Below are positions 8,359 through 16,888 of a stretch of 64,000 nt of DNA, piece after piece (position 1 is the stretch's first letter; each line of letters opens with the position of its first letter). The position numbers and the translations under genes are program-made. The notes under the pieces were generated by a model. It worked only from the letters and a program-made list of their open reading frames with translations. It had not been told where the DNA came from and did no database searches. The stretch spans positions 3,358,501 to 3,422,500 of the forward strand of contig NZ_JPOG01000001.1 of assembly GCF_000733765.1 (NCBI RefSeq), given 5' to 3'. This stretch comes from Algiphilus aromaticivorans DG1253. Lineage in GTDB: Bacteria > Pseudomonadota > Gammaproteobacteria > Nevskiales > Nevskiaceae.

Positions 8359-8778
8359 GTGTTCGACCTGGGCTTCTGGGAGCTGCTCTTTGTCGGCGTG
8401 ATCGCGCTGGTCGTTCTCGGCCCCGAGCGCCTGCCCGTCGCGGCGCGCACGCTCGGGCGCTGGGTGGGCCGTGCGCGCGCCTACACGCGCAGCCTCTCCA
8501 ACGAGCTCGACCGCGAGGTCCAGATCCGCGAGCTGCGCGCGAATATGCGCTCGGCTGAAAGCAAGTTCCGCTCGGAAGTCTCCGGCGTCGACCGCTCGGT
8601 GCGCGAGCTGGCCGAGGACACCGCGCGTGAAGAGGCAAAGAAGCCGCCATCAGACGCCGGCGCTGCAGAGGCGTCGCCGGCCGACAGCGAGCGAACCCTG
8701 ACTCCGAGCGAGAGCGACGTCTCGCCCGCTCCCGAGCTGCCGCCAGAGGCCGACAGCGACGACGGTAGCCGCTGGTGA
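8359..8778 (+). CDS. tatB: Sec-independent protein translocase subunit TatB
   Basis: TatB, the signal-peptide receptor partner of TatC. It starts at GTG (8359), giving the TatB-type N-terminus MFDLGFWELL with the early Glu that tells TatB from TatA. A transmembrane helix occupies about residues 5-21, followed by LGPERLPVAARTLGRWVG, an amphipathic helix and a long charged tail ending rich in Pro, Ser and Asp. Its stop codon overlaps the GTG of tatC. 139 residues is normal. Confidence 0.95.
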   Translation: MFDLGFWELLFVGVIALVVLGPERLPVAARTLGRWVGRARAYTRSLSNELDREVQIRELRANMRSAESKFRSEVSGVDRSVRELAEDTAREEAKKPPSDAGAAEASPADSERTLTPSESDVSPAPELPPEADSDDGSRW

Positions 8779-9572
8779 GCGAGCAGGAGAAACAGCAAGG
8801 TCGCGCCCACGCGGCCCAACCGGATAGCGAGCAGCCGCTGGTCGCGCATCTGATCGAGCTGCGCGACCGCGTGCTGCGCGCGCTCATCGGCATAGCCATC
8901 GTCTTCGTGCCGCTGGCCTTCTTCGCCCAGGACATCTACACCTTCACGGCCGCGCCGCTGATGGCGCTGCTACCGGAGGGCGCGAGCATGATCGCCACCG
9001 ATGTGGCTTCGCCCTTCTTCGCGCCCTTCAAGCTGGCTGCGCTGGCGGCGCTTGTGATCGCCCTGCCCTGGGTTCTGTACCAGATCTGGTCCTTCATCGC
9101 GCCGGGCCTCTACATGCAGGAGCAGCGCCTGGTGCTGCCGCTGCTGGCGACCAGCACTGCGCTGTTCTACTGCGGCATGGCCTTCGCCTATTTCGCCGTC
9201 TTTCCAGTGGTCTTCGGCTTTTTCATCTCGGTGGCACCCGAAGGCGTAGCCGTGATGACGGACATCTCGCGTTATCTGAGCTTCGCTCTGGGCATGTTTC
9301 TGGCCTTTGGCATCGCCTTCGAAACGCCCGTCGCCATCGTGCTGATGGTCTGGAGCGGTTTCACGACGCCGGCAAGTCTCGCCAAGAAGCGGCCCTATGT
9401 GCTGGTCGGCCTCTTCGTGCTGGGCGCATTCCTGACCCCGCCCGATATCGTGTCGCAGACCATGCTGGCGGTGCCCGCCTATCTGCTCTTCGAGATCGGC
9501 ATCCTTGCTGCGCGCTGGTTCGTGCCGGGCAGCGCCGATGTCGACGCCCAGCGCGACGCCGACGACGCCTGA
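8775..9572 (+). CDS. tatC: Sec-independent protein translocase subunit TatC
   Basis: Core six-helix membrane receptor of the Tat system, 265 residues. The conserved early motif HLIELRDRVLRA occurs at about residues 25-36, and SPFFAPFKLA with a following helix pair is also typical. It starts at GTG, overlapping the tatB stop (GTGA). The TRAP binding protein in this window carries a possible twin-arginine signal, so it may be one of the clients; that is inference. Confidence 0.96.
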   Translation: MSEQEKQQGRAHAAQPDSEQPLVAHLIELRDRVLRALIGIAIVFVPLAFFAQDIYTFTAAPLMALLPEGASMIATDVASPFFAPFKLAALAALVIALPWVLYQIWSFIAPGLYMQEQRLVLPLLATSTALFYCGMAFAYFAVFPVVFGFFISVAPEGVAVMTDISRYLSFALGMFLAFGIAFETPVAIVLMVWSGFTTPASLAKKRPYVLVGLFVLGAFLTPPDIVSQTMLAVPAYLLFEIGILAARWFVPGSADVDAQRDADDA

Positions 9573-9576
9573 GATC

Positions 9577-9996
9577 GTGACCAGAGGCGCGCGCCTGCCG
9601 ATACTGGTCTACGGCACGCTGCGGCGGTGCGGTGAAGCGCATGCGCCCTTCGGATTGGCGCGGCGTACGCGTTTTCTCGGCCGCCAGGTCTTGCGCGGCT
9701 GGCTCTACGATCTGGGCGCCTATCCCGGTTTTCGCCCCGGCTGGGGCTATGTACCGGCCGACTGTCTGCTGCCCCGGGATCCCGAGTTGCTCGCCGAGCT
9801 GGATGCCTTCGAGGGCGTCGAGCACGCTGACCCGGTGCGCGGCGAGTATCGGCGTATCGCCTGGCCCTGCCGTGCCACCGGCGGTCCGGCCTGGCTGTGG
9901 GTCTATAACGGTGCGGTGGCGGGCAAGCCGCTGTGCAGCGGCGGGTGGCTGGCGCGCTCGGATGCGGCGCTTAGCCTGCCCGCAGCATGGCGATGA
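9577..9996 (+). CDS. Gamma-glutamylcyclotransferase-like (AIG2/GGCT fold) protein
   Basis: Small protein of the GGCT-like superfamily, which cyclises gamma-glutamyl groups to 5-oxoproline or performs related reactions. The substrate-binding motif YGTL is at residues 12-15, and a candidate catalytic Glu (E79) lies in LDAFEGVE. The GTG at 9577 is chosen because it sits four bases after the tatC stop; an upstream ATG at 9505 would lie deep inside tatC. The 3' end runs 26 bases into the 3' end of the convergent aroE gene. The specific substrate is unknown. Confidence 0.8.
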   Translation: MTRGARLPILVYGTLRRCGEAHAPFGLARRTRFLGRQVLRGWLYDLGAYPGFRPGWGYVPADCLLPRDPELLAELDAFEGVEHADPVRGEYRRIAWPCRATGGPAWLWVYNGAVAGKPLCSGGWLARSDAALSLPAAWR

Positions 9997-10783
9997 TCGG
10001 CGCGGTCTCCGGCCGCTGCCCGTGCCAGAGCGCGAAGCTGGCCGCAGCCTGCTCCACGAGCATGCCCAGGCCGTCGTGCACGGCCACTGCACCGGCGGCG
10101 CGCGCCCATTCCGCGAAGGGGGTGTGCGCGGCGCCGTAGCTAAGGTCATAGGCTACTGCTCCCTGCGCCAGCAGCCCGTCGGGCATGCGCGGGAAAGCGC
10201 CCTGATGGCCGACCGACATGGCGTTGATGACGATCTCGAAGTGGTCGCCCTTCAGTGCCATGTGCGTTGCGGGTCGGATCGGACCATGCGCGGCCAGCGC
10301 CTCGGCGATGGTCTCGGGCTTCCAGGGCGAGCGGTTGGACAGCACCAGCTCTGCCGGGCCGGTTTCCAGCAGCGGCGGCAGGATGCCGCGCGCCGCGCCG
10401 CCGGCGCCCAGCACCAGCACGCGCTTGCCCGCCACCGCTACGCCGAGATTGTCCTGCAGGTCGCGCAGCAGGCCCTCGCCATCGGTGTTGTCGCCGGTCC
10501 AGCCGGCGTCGATGCGACTCAGCGTGTTAACCGCCTCGGCCAGCCGTGCTCGTTCGCTGACGCGCGCGCATTCGGTCGCAACGGCCTGTTTGTGCGGCAG
10601 CGTCACGTTCAGGCCGGCGTAGCCGGCCGCGTGCAACTCCGTGAGTCGCTCGCTCAGCGCCTCCGGCTCCACTTCGATGCGCTCATAGTCCAGCGCGATG
10701 CCCAGCTGCTCGCCGAAGGCGGTGTGGATGCGGGGTGAGGCGGAATGCGCGATGGGCTGGCCGATGACAGCGAAACGGCTCAT
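9971..10783 (-). CDS. aroE: Shikimate dehydrogenase
   Basis: NADPH-dependent reduction of 3-dehydroshikimate to shikimate in aromatic amino-acid synthesis. Shikimate-binding residues in SASPRIH (about 14-20), catalytic K65 in NVTLPHKQ and D101 in GDNTDGEG are visible, as is the NADP-binding GAGGAARG at 126-133. The start at 10783 makes an ATGA overlap with the hemB stop, supporting it over an in-frame ATG seven codons earlier. 270 residues is typical. aroK and aroB of the same pathway lie about 22 kb away in this window. Confidence 0.96.
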   Translation of the reverse strand: MSRFAVIGQPIAHSASPRIHTAFGEQLGIALDYERIEVEPEALSERLTELHAAGYAGLNVTLPHKQAVATECARVSERARLAEAVNTLSRIDAGWTGDNTDGEGLLRDLQDNLGVAVAGKRVLVLGAGGAARGILPPLLETGPAELVLSNRSPWKPETIAEALAAHGPIRPATHMALKGDHFEIVINAMSVGHQGAFPRMPDGLLAQGAVAYDLSYGAAHTPFAEWARAAGAVAVHDGLGMLVEQAAASFALWHGQRPETAPIIAMLRAG

Positions 10784-11781
10784 GCGCCGGGCTCCGCCAG
10801 CCATTCGGCTGCCTCGGCTGCGAAATAGCTCAGGATCATGTCGGCGCCGGCTCGCCGGAAGCAGAGCAGCGATTCCATGATGGCGCGCCGGCGGTCCAGC
10901 GCCCCCGCAGCTGCGGCGGCCTCCAGCATGGCGTATTCGCCGGAGACCTGATAGGCCGCAACCGGTACGCCGAACTCAGCCTTGGCGCGCGCGACGATGT
11001 CCAGATAGGGCATGCCCGGCTTGACCATGACCCAGTCCGCCCCCTCGCGCAGATCCAGCGCGATCTCGCGCAGCGCCTCGTCGCCGTTGGCCGGGTCCAT
11101 CTGGTAGCTGCGCTTGTCGCCGATCAGCGCCGTGCGGCTGCCCACCGCGTCGCGGAAGGGGCCGTAGAAGCCCGAGGCGTACTTGGCCGCGTAGGACAGG
11201 ATGAGGGTGTCGAAGCGGCCGTCGCGCTCGAGCGCGGTGCGCAGTGCGCCGACGCGGCCATCCATCATGTCCGAGGGCGCCAGCACATCGGCGCCGGCGC
11301 GGGCGTAGAGGATGGCCTGGCGCGTCAGCACCTCGACCGTCGCATCGTTGTCGATGCTGCCATCGGCACGCAGCAGGCCGTCGTGGCCGTGGTCGGTGAA
11401 GGGATCCAGGGCAATATCGACAATCACGCCCAGCTCAGGCACGGCCTGCTTGACGGCCTTGATGGCGCGCGGCACGAGACCTTCCGGGTCCAGCGCCGAA
11501 TCGCCGCGGGCGTTCTTCTCGGCGGCGGGGAGGACCGGAAAGATCGCCACCGCGGGGATGCCCAGCGCGTGAACACGCGCGCATTCGGTGCAGAGCGCGT
11601 CGATGGCGCGTCGCTGGATGCCGGGCATGCTCGCGACCGGGCCGACCAGATCGCCCTCGGCGACGAAGAGCGGCTGGATCAGGTCGGCGGGCGCCAGGCG
11701 ATGTTCACGCGTCATGCGCCGGGCGAAATCCTGCATGCGGTTGCGGCGCATGCGCGTCGCGGGAAAGCGTTGCTCGATCAT
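10780..11781 (-). CDS. hemB: Delta-aminolevulinic acid dehydratase (porphobilinogen synthase)
   Basis: Condenses two 5-aminolevulinate molecules into porphobilinogen, second step of tetrapyrrole synthesis in this pathway. Schiff-base lysines are K200 (SYAAKYASGFYGPF) and K254 (VKPGMPYLDI). The metal loop reads ALDPFTDHGHDG, with Asp where zinc enzymes have Cys, so it is the magnesium-type enzyme known from Pseudomonas. The ATG at 11781 gives 333 residues; an upstream ATG at 11883 would add a poor extension and run into the divergent sigma gene. A perfect TATAAT lies six bases ahead, suggesting a leaderless message. It overlaps aroE by four bases. Confidence 0.96.
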   Translation of the reverse strand: MIEQRFPATRMRRNRMQDFARRMTREHRLAPADLIQPLFVAEGDLVGPVASMPGIQRRAIDALCTECARVHALGIPAVAIFPVLPAAEKNARGDSALDPEGLVPRAIKAVKQAVPELGVIVDIALDPFTDHGHDGLLRADGSIDNDATVEVLTRQAILYARAGADVLAPSDMMDGRVGALRTALERDGRFDTLILSYAAKYASGFYGPFRDAVGSRTALIGDKRSYQMDPANGDEALREIALDLREGADWVMVKPGMPYLDIVARAKAEFGVPVAAYQVSGEYAMLEAAAAAGALDRRRAIMESLLCFRRAGADMILSYFAAEAAEWLAEPGA

Positions 11782-11787
11782 GGCGGC

Positions 11788-11793
11788 ATTATA
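11788..11793 (-). promoter_or_regulatory. Consensus -10 box of hemB
   Basis: TATAAT on the minus strand ends six bases before the hemB ATG. With the usual -10 to +1 distance, transcription would start on or next to the A of the start codon. No clear -35 box is seen 16-18 bases upstream. Confidence 0.45.
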
Positions 11794-11874
11794 GGGATCG
11801 TGGCGCGCACCTCTGCACGCCGCGCGCCGCAACGCTAGGATGCTCTTCCCTTCTTCGCGATCCATGCCCGCCCC

Positions 11875-12435
11875 TTGAGCCACGACGATCCGCGCCTGCA
11901 GGAACTGCTCGCCGCAACCGCGCGTGGCGACCGCGCCGCCTTCTCAGAGCTTTATGCCGCGACCAGCGCGCATCTCTTTGCGCTGCTGCTACGTATTTTG
12001 CGCAGAAGGGATCTTGCCGAGGAGGCTCTCCAGGACTGTTATGTGCGCATCTGGCAAAAATCGGGCAGCTACAGCGCCGAGCGCGGCGCGCCGGTGGCCT
12101 GGCTCGCCAGCATCGCCCGCTACCGCGCGCTGGACATGCTGCGCGCGCGGCGGCCGGAGGTTTCCGAGCAGCAGAACGAGTCGGGGGAACCGCCCGCCAC
12201 GCATGTCGATGAAGGCATCGACGTGCAGCGGCAGGCCGAGGATCAGCACGAGCTGGAGCGCCTGCACGATTGTCTTGCTGAGCTCGGCGGCGAGCAGCGC
12301 AGCGCCGTGATGCTCGCCTACTACGAGGGTTTCACGCATCCCGAGCTGGCCGAGCGCATGACCGCCCCGCTGGGCACGGTCAAGAGCTGGGTGCGACGCG
12401 GTCTGCAACGGCTGCGGGAGTGCCTGGAGCAATGA
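11875..12435 (+). CDS. ECF-family RNA polymerase sigma factor
   Basis: Extracytoplasmic-function sigma-70 factor, 186 residues. Region 2 runs from about residue 20 to 90 (core-binding DLAEEALQDCYVRIWQ and the WLASIARYRALDMLR segment). Region 4 is about 130-185 (AVMLAYYEGFTHPELAERM, then the helix-turn-helix GTVKSWVRRGLQRLR). The start appears to be TTG at 11875; the nearby ATG at 11864 is out of frame. The gene is divergent from hemB and is followed, with an ATGA overlap, by its likely anti-sigma factor. The stress or signal it answers cannot be read from the sequence. Confidence 0.93.
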   Translation: MSHDDPRLQELLAATARGDRAAFSELYAATSAHLFALLLRILRRRDLAEEALQDCYVRIWQKSGSYSAERGAPVAWLASIARYRALDMLRARRPEVSEQQNESGEPPATHVDEGIDVQRQAEDQHELERLHDCLAELGGEQRSAVMLAYYEGFTHPELAERMTAPLGTVKSWVRRGLQRLRECLEQ

Positions 12436-13139
12436 AGATTCGCAACCCCGACATCCGTTCGCTGCTGGCAGCCGAGTACGCGCTGGGCACCTTGCAGGGG
12501 CGCGCGCGCCGGCGCTTCGAAAGCCTCGCCACTGCCGATCCGGAGCTACAGCGCGAGGCTGATCGCTGGGAGGCGCATCTGCACGCCGTGATGACCCGCC
12601 AGCTCGATCCGGTGACGCCGCCCGAGGCGCTGCGCGAGCGCATCATGCAACGCATCGGTGCCGATGCTGGCGCCAGTATTAGCGTGCGGCAACCGCGCCG
12701 CGCCTACCGCCGCCGGCGCGTCTGGGCCGCCGCCTCGGTGGCCGCGACCCTGGCCGTGGTGGCCTTGCTGCTGCCGGAAAGCCTCGAACAGCCGGAAGGC
12801 CCGCAGATCGTCCAGCCCGAGCTGCAACCCTTGATGCAGCTGGAAGTCGCCGAGGCCGGTGCGCAGTGGACGGTCGGCCTGCGCGGTGACGCGCCGGTCA
12901 TCGCCGCTTCGGCGGACGGCGTGACGCCGCCCGAAGGCGCCGACTACGAGCTGTGGTGGGTGGACCCGGAGGGCACGCCGCATTCACTGGGCGTGCTGCC
13001 GCGCCGGGGCGAGCGCCCCGTCAGCGTGCCCGAGGCCGGCGCCGGCCTCGACAGCGGTGCGTTGGCCATCTCGCGCGAGCCCGAGGGCGGCGCGCCCGAG
13101 GGTACGCCGAGCGAAGTGCTGAAGGTCTTCCCGCTCTGA
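12432..13139 (+). CDS. Anti-sigma factor, RskA-like
   Basis: Single-pass membrane regulator that would hold the adjacent ECF sigma factor inactive. The cytoplasmic N-terminus (about residues 1-95) contains the AEYALGTLQGRARRRFE pattern of RskA/anti-sigma-K proteins. A transmembrane helix lies at about 98-114. The C-terminal domain (about 125-235) has the WTVGLRGDAPV and YELWWVDPEG blocks of the RskA C-terminal family. No zinc-binding HXXXCXXC motif is present. Starting at 12432 it overlaps the sigma stop (ATGA). The three-hairpin repeat element follows its stop codon by five bases. Confidence 0.88.
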   Translation: MKIRNPDIRSLLAAEYALGTLQGRARRRFESLATADPELQREADRWEAHLHAVMTRQLDPVTPPEALRERIMQRIGADAGASISVRQPRRAYRRRRVWAAASVAATLAVVALLLPESLEQPEGPQIVQPELQPLMQLEVAEAGAQWTVGLRGDAPVIAASADGVTPPEGADYELWWVDPEGTPHSLGVLPRRGERPVSVPEAGAGLDSGALAISREPEGGAPEGTPSEVLKVFPL

Positions 13140-13144
13140 CGTGA

Positions 13145-13230
13145 GCGTCGCCGCGGGCGACGCCGCTTCCCCTCACCCGCGCAGCGGGAGAGGGGGGAAC
13201 CGTCCGCGGATGCGGACGGTGGGGAGCGGG
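13145..13230 (+). repeat. Three-hairpin intergenic repeat, copy 1
   Basis: Three consecutive inverted repeats follow the anti-sigma stop codon. Hairpin 1 (13145-13163) is GCGTCGCC with loop GCG. Hairpin 2 (13169-13195) is CCCCTC-A-CCCGC with loop GCA and one A-A mismatch. Hairpin 3 (13199-13220) is ACCGTCCGC with loop GGAT, a perfect 9-bp stem. A GGGGAGCGGG tail follows. A second copy of the same design is at 44098-44183. There is no T-run, so it is not a textbook intrinsic terminator, but the position just 3' of a gene fits an mRNA 3'-end or REP-like element. Confidence 0.85.
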
Positions 13231-13345
13231 TGTACCGGCAGCGGAATCCATGCTGCGAGTGCGCCGCACCCGGAACGGCTGCCAGCCGCGCACGAGGGCG
13301 GTCGCCTGCGCTAGCATCGTCCGGAACCGGGGAGATGCCAACACC

Positions 13346-14830
13346 ATGACCTACCTGCTCGCTGTCGATCAGGGCACCACCAGCACGCGCGCCATCGTCT
13401 TCAACGCGGAAGCCACCGCGGTGGCCTCGGCGACGCGCGAGCACGAGCAGCACTACCCGCAACCCGGCTGGGTCGAGCACGACGCCGGCCTGCTCTGGCG
13501 CAACACGCGCGACTGCGTGCGCGAAGCCATGGCCAAGGCCGGGCTGGAGGCGAAGGAGATCGCGGGCCTGGGCATCACCAACCAGCGCGAGACCGTCGTC
13601 GTCTGGGACCGCGCCACCGGCGAGCCCATCCACCCGGCGATCGTCTGGCAGGACCGGCGCACCACCGACTTCTGCAAGCAGCACCACAGCGACGCGCGCG
13701 ACGCCTGGCTGCAGCAGAAGACCGGCCTGCTGCTGGACCCCTACTTCTCGGCCACCAAGGTGGCCTGGATCCTCGACAACGTCGAGGGTGCGCGCGCCCG
13801 TGCCGAGGCCGGCGAGCTCGCCTTCGGCACCATCGACAGCTGGCTGATCTACAAGCTTAGCGGCGGGCGCGTGCATGCCACCGACGCCACCAACGCCTCG
13901 CGCACCCTGCTCTTCAACATCCGCCTGCAGCGCTGGGACGACGAGCTTCTCGAGTTCTTCAACGTCCCGCGCGCGATGCTGCCCGAGGTCCACGACTGCG
14001 CCCACGCCTTCGCACAGACCGACTCGGCGCTCTTCGGTGGCGCCATCACCGTCGCCGGCGTCGCCGGCGATCAGCAGGCGGCCACCGTCGGCCAGGCCTG
14101 CTTCGAGCCCGGCATGATCAAGTCCACCTACGGCACCGGCTGCTTCATGGTGCTGAACCTCGGCGAGAAGTTCGTGCATTCGAACAATCGCCTGCTCACG
14201 ACCACGGCATATCGTCTCGACGGCAAGGTGACTTACGGGCTCGAAGGCAGCATCTTCATCGCCGGTGCGGCCGTGCAATGGCTGCGCGACGCCGCGCATC
14301 TCATCAAGCACGCCGCCGAGACCGAGGACATCGCGCGCTCGATCCCCGATACCAAGGGCGTCTACATGGTGCCTGCCTTCACTGGCCTGGGCGCGCCCTA
14401 CTGGGATCCGGAGGCGCGCGGTGCGGTGCTCGGTCTGACGCGCGATACCGGGCTGGCGCACATCGTGCGCGCGGCGCTGGAATCGGTCTGCTATCAGACG
14501 CGCGATCTCATCGGTGCCATGCGCGAGGACGCCTATGCGCCCAGCGAGCTGCGCGTCGACGGCGGCATGGTGGTCAACGACTGGGTCGTGCAGTTTCTGG
14601 CAGACGTGCTGGGACTGCCGGTGGTGCGCCCGCAGAACATCGAGACCACGGCCCTGGGCGCGGCCTTCCTGGCCGGCCTGCAGACTGGGGTATACGCCGA
14701 TCTCGACGCCATCGGTGCGCATTGGCGGATCGATCGCAAGACCGGCCCAGGCATGCCCCGCGAAGAGGCCGATCGCCTCTACGAAGGCTGGCGGCGTGCG
14801 GTGGCGCGTGTGCGCAGCGAACCGGCCTGA
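13346..14830 (+). CDS. glpK: Glycerol kinase
   Basis: Phosphorylates glycerol to sn-glycerol 3-phosphate in the cytoplasm, a FGGY-family kinase of 494 residues. Seen are the N-terminal phosphate loop DQGTTSTR (8-15), the ITNQRET motif near residue 80, the WQDRRT segment near 103 and the C-terminal FGGY motif region [12 protein letters not shown]. The ATG at 13346 is preceded by GGGGAGA and gives the conserved start [10 protein letters not shown]; the in-frame ATG 32 codons earlier has no homologous N-terminus. glpF and glpD are not adjacent, which is unusual compared with enterobacteria and Pseudomonas. Confidence 0.97.
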   Translation: MTYLLAVDQGTTSTRAIVFNAEATAVASATREHEQHYPQPGWVEHDAGLLWRNTRDCVREAMAKAGLEAKEIAGLGITNQRETVVVWDRATGEPIHPAIVWQDRRTTDFCKQHHSDARDAWLQQKTGLLLDPYFSATKVAWILDNVEGARARAEAGELAFGTIDSWLIYKLSGGRVHATDATNASRTLLFNIRLQRWDDELLEFFNVPRAMLPEVHDCAHAFAQTDSALFGGAITVAGVAGDQQAATVGQACFEPGMIKSTYGTGCFMVLNLGEKFVHSNNRLLTTTAYRLDGKVTYGLEGSIFIAGAAVQWLRDAAHLIKHAAETEDIARSIPDTKGVYMVPAFTGLGAPYWDPEARGAVLGLTRDTGLAHIVRAALESVCYQTRDLIGAMREDAYAPSELRVDGGMVVNDWVVQFLADVLGLPVVRPQNIETTALGAAFLAGLQTGVYADLDAIGAHWRIDRKTGPGMPREEADRLYEGWRRAVARVRSEPA

Positions 14831-14837
14831 GACGGAT

Positions 14838-15773
14838 TCAGTTCCGACCAGCGCGCCGGTAGAGCGCCTCGCATTCCACCATCAACTCCGGCCGGCAGAC
14901 ATCGCCCTGCAGCACGCTGACGGCGCCGCCCAGCCGCTCGCGGTCGACAAGCGCCAACTCGGCCGGGTCGCGTAGATAGACCACCGTTCGCAGTGGCTGC
15001 CAATCGCCGCCGGCGGCCTCGCGCAAGGCGGCGAGATTGCGCTCGGTCTCGAGCAGCTGCGCGGCAGTGTCGTCGGGGTGGCGGCTTTCGTGGCCGACCA
15101 CGGCGGCCGTGCCTGAGACAATGAGTTCGCCCCAGCTCGTGCGCTGGGCACGCACGAAGCTCGGCGGCTGCGGGCCGTAGCGGCGCGGATAGTCGAAGGC
15201 ACTGGTCTGGCGCGGGTTCTCGATAGCCTCGGCAGGCTCGCGCCCGGCCATGAAGTGGATGCAGGCGCCGTCGCCGGGCCGGCCGATGACGGTCGCGGCC
15301 GGAAAGGCATTGGCGTCGAGGCCGGCGGCCGTCAGTGCGCGACCCCGGCCGATGCAGAACTGGCGATAGCGCTCGTCGTCACCCTCGCCGGCGTGGATGT
15401 GGCCGAGATAGATCCAGCTACGTAGCAAATGCGGCAGGCCGGTGGTCGGCAGCAGTGCCAGGATGCGCGCGAAGGCCTCTTCACAGGAGGCGGCGCAGTC
15501 GGCCCGCAGCGCCGACTCGGGAATCCGGAGCTGCCCGAAGCCGATATCAGCGTTAGTGCGCAGCCCCAGCTCGCCCGTGCTGTGGTCGGTTAGGGGCGTC
15601 TCGGAAAGCCACCACTCGCGCTGCGGCCCTGCCAGATGCGGCAGACCGGTGCGCAATTCCCACATAGCCGGCTCGCCCTCGGCTTCACCATGCGTCACGC
15701 AGAGCAGGACGCGGCCGGCATCGACCGCCGGCTCCGCTTCGGTGGACAGGCGATAGGGCGGCGTGCGGGTCAT
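14838..15773 (-). CDS. Chorismatase, XanB2/FkbO/Hyg5 family
   Basis: Predicted chorismate-hydrolysing enzyme, 311 residues, with the two-domain YjgF/RidA-like fold of this family. Characteristic blocks are ENPRQTSAFDYPRRYGP (about 190-206) and VSGTAAVVGHESRHPDD (about 222-238), close to those of Xanthomonas XanB2. XanB2 makes 3- and 4-hydroxybenzoate for xanthomonadin pigment and ubiquinone; FkbO and Hyg5 give dihydroxycyclohexadiene carboxylate or 3-hydroxybenzoate. Which product forms here cannot be told by eye. It lies 40 bases after mdh on the same strand, with a strong hairpin between. No pigment polyketide cluster is in the window. Confidence 0.82.
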   Translation of the reverse strand: MTRTPPYRLSTEAEPAVDAGRVLLCVTHGEAEGEPAMWELRTGLPHLAGPQREWWLSETPLTDHSTGELGLRTNADIGFGQLRIPESALRADCAASCEEAFARILALLPTTGLPHLLRSWIYLGHIHAGEGDDERYRQFCIGRGRALTAAGLDANAFPAATVIGRPGDGACIHFMAGREPAEAIENPRQTSAFDYPRRYGPQPPSFVRAQRTSWGELIVSGTAAVVGHESRHPDDTAAQLLETERNLAALREAAGGDWQPLRTVVYLRDPAELALVDRERLGGAVSVLQGDVCRPELMVECEALYRRAGRN

Positions 15774-15780
15774 GGAAAGG

Positions 15781-15800
15781 CGGCCGGCAAGAGCCGGCCG
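15781..15800 (-). terminator. GC-rich hairpin after mdh
   Basis: CGGCCGGC and GCCGGCCG form a perfect 8-bp stem around a four-base loop in the 40-base gap between mdh and the chorismatase gene. On the minus strand it is followed by CCTTTCC, only a weak T-run. It may terminate or attenuate transcription entering the chorismatase gene. Confidence 0.5.
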
Positions 15801-15813
15801 CGGCAGGCGGGTC

Positions 15814-16791
15814 TCAGCCCAGCAGATCCTCGATGGCGCCGCGCTCCTCGCGCAGCTCGGTCTCGGTCTCGGTCATGCGCGCGCGCGAGAAATCATCCAC
15901 GGACAGATCCTGCACGATGCGGTAGTCGCCGTTCTCGCAGATCACCGGGTAGGAATAGACCACGCCGGGGGCGATGCCGTAGGAGCCGTCCGAGGGGATG
16001 CCCATGCTCACCCAGGCGCCGTTCGAGCCCAGCGCCCAGTTGCGCATGTGATCGATGGCGGCCGAGGCGGCCGAGGCGGCGGAGCTGGCGCCGCGCGCCT
16101 TGATGATGGCCGCGCCGCGCTGCTGCACGGTGGGAATGAAGTCCGACTCGATCCAGGTCTGGTCGACCAGATCCTTGGCCGGCTTGCTCTTGACCGTGCA
16201 GTGCGACAGGTCCGGATACTGCGTCGAACTGTGGTTGCCCCAGATGACGAGCTTGTCGATGTCGTTGACGTGGCTGTCCGTCTTATTGGCCAGCTGCGCG
16301 GCGGCGCGATTGTGATCCAGGCGCGTCATGGCGGTGATCTGGCGTGGATCGATCTTGGGCGCGTTGGTGGCGGTGATCAGCGCGTTGGTGTTGGCCGGGT
16401 TGCCGACCACCAGAATGCGCACGTTCGACTTGGCGTTGTCCGACAGCGCCTTGCCCTGTGCCGAGAAGATCTTGGCGTTGGCCTGCAACAGATCCTTGCG
16501 CTCCATGCCCGGGCCGCGGGGGCGCGCGCCGACCAGCAGACCGTACTCGATGTCCTTGAAGGCGACGTTGGGGTCATCGCTGGCCGTGATGCCGTGGACC
16601 AGCGGGAAGGCACAGTCCTCGATCTCCATGACCGTGCCGCGCAGCTTTTCCATGGAATCCGGGATATCCAGCAGCTGCAGGATGACCGGCTGGTCCTTGC
16701 CCAGCATGTCGCCCGAGGCGATGCGGAAGATCAGCGAGTAGGCGATCTGACCGGCGGCGCCGGTGATCGCGATGCGTACGGGGTCGGCCAT
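15814..16791 (-). CDS. mdh: Malate dehydrogenase (type 2, NAD-dependent)
   Basis: Oxidises malate to oxaloacetate in the TCA cycle. The NAD-binding loop TGAAGQIA (10-17), substrate arginines in [15 protein letters not shown] (about 88-102), GNPANTN, the Asp of TRLDHNR (159) and catalytic H187 in [12 protein letters not shown] are visible. The 325-residue product is the cytosolic-like form known from Burkholderia, Xanthomonas and Thermus rather than E. coli. The ATG at 16791 is preceded by a GGAG box; the longer upstream reading frame overlaps ybbP and is discarded. Confidence 0.97.
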   Translation of the reverse strand: MADPVRIAITGAAGQIAYSLIFRIASGDMLGKDQPVILQLLDIPDSMEKLRGTVMEIEDCAFPLVHGITASDDPNVAFKDIEYGLLVGARPRGPGMERKDLLQANAKIFSAQGKALSDNAKSNVRILVVGNPANTNALITATNAPKIDPRQITAMTRLDHNRAAAQLANKTDSHVNDIDKLVIWGNHSSTQYPDLSHCTVKSKPAKDLVDQTWIESDFIPTVQQRGAAIIKARGASSAASAASAAIDHMRNWALGSNGAWVSMGIPSDGSYGIAPGVVYSYPVICENGDYRIVQDLSVDDFSRARMTETETELREERGAIEDLLG

Positions 16792-16888
16792 AGTGTGAAC
16801 TCCAGAATCCGGTGGATGGCAAATTGATGCCGCGTGGCGGGTCGCAATTATGCAGGAATGCGGGGGCATTGCCCCGCCGGTGGTGCGA

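Noticed and set aside
12944-14722. Open frame of 592 codons opposite glpK, crossing the repeat element
   Set aside because: Opposite a clear glycerol kinase gene; no recognisable domain.
16055-16095. Repeated GGCCGAGGC units inside mdh
   Set aside because: They encode the Ala-Ala-Ser run normal in this malate dehydrogenase family.
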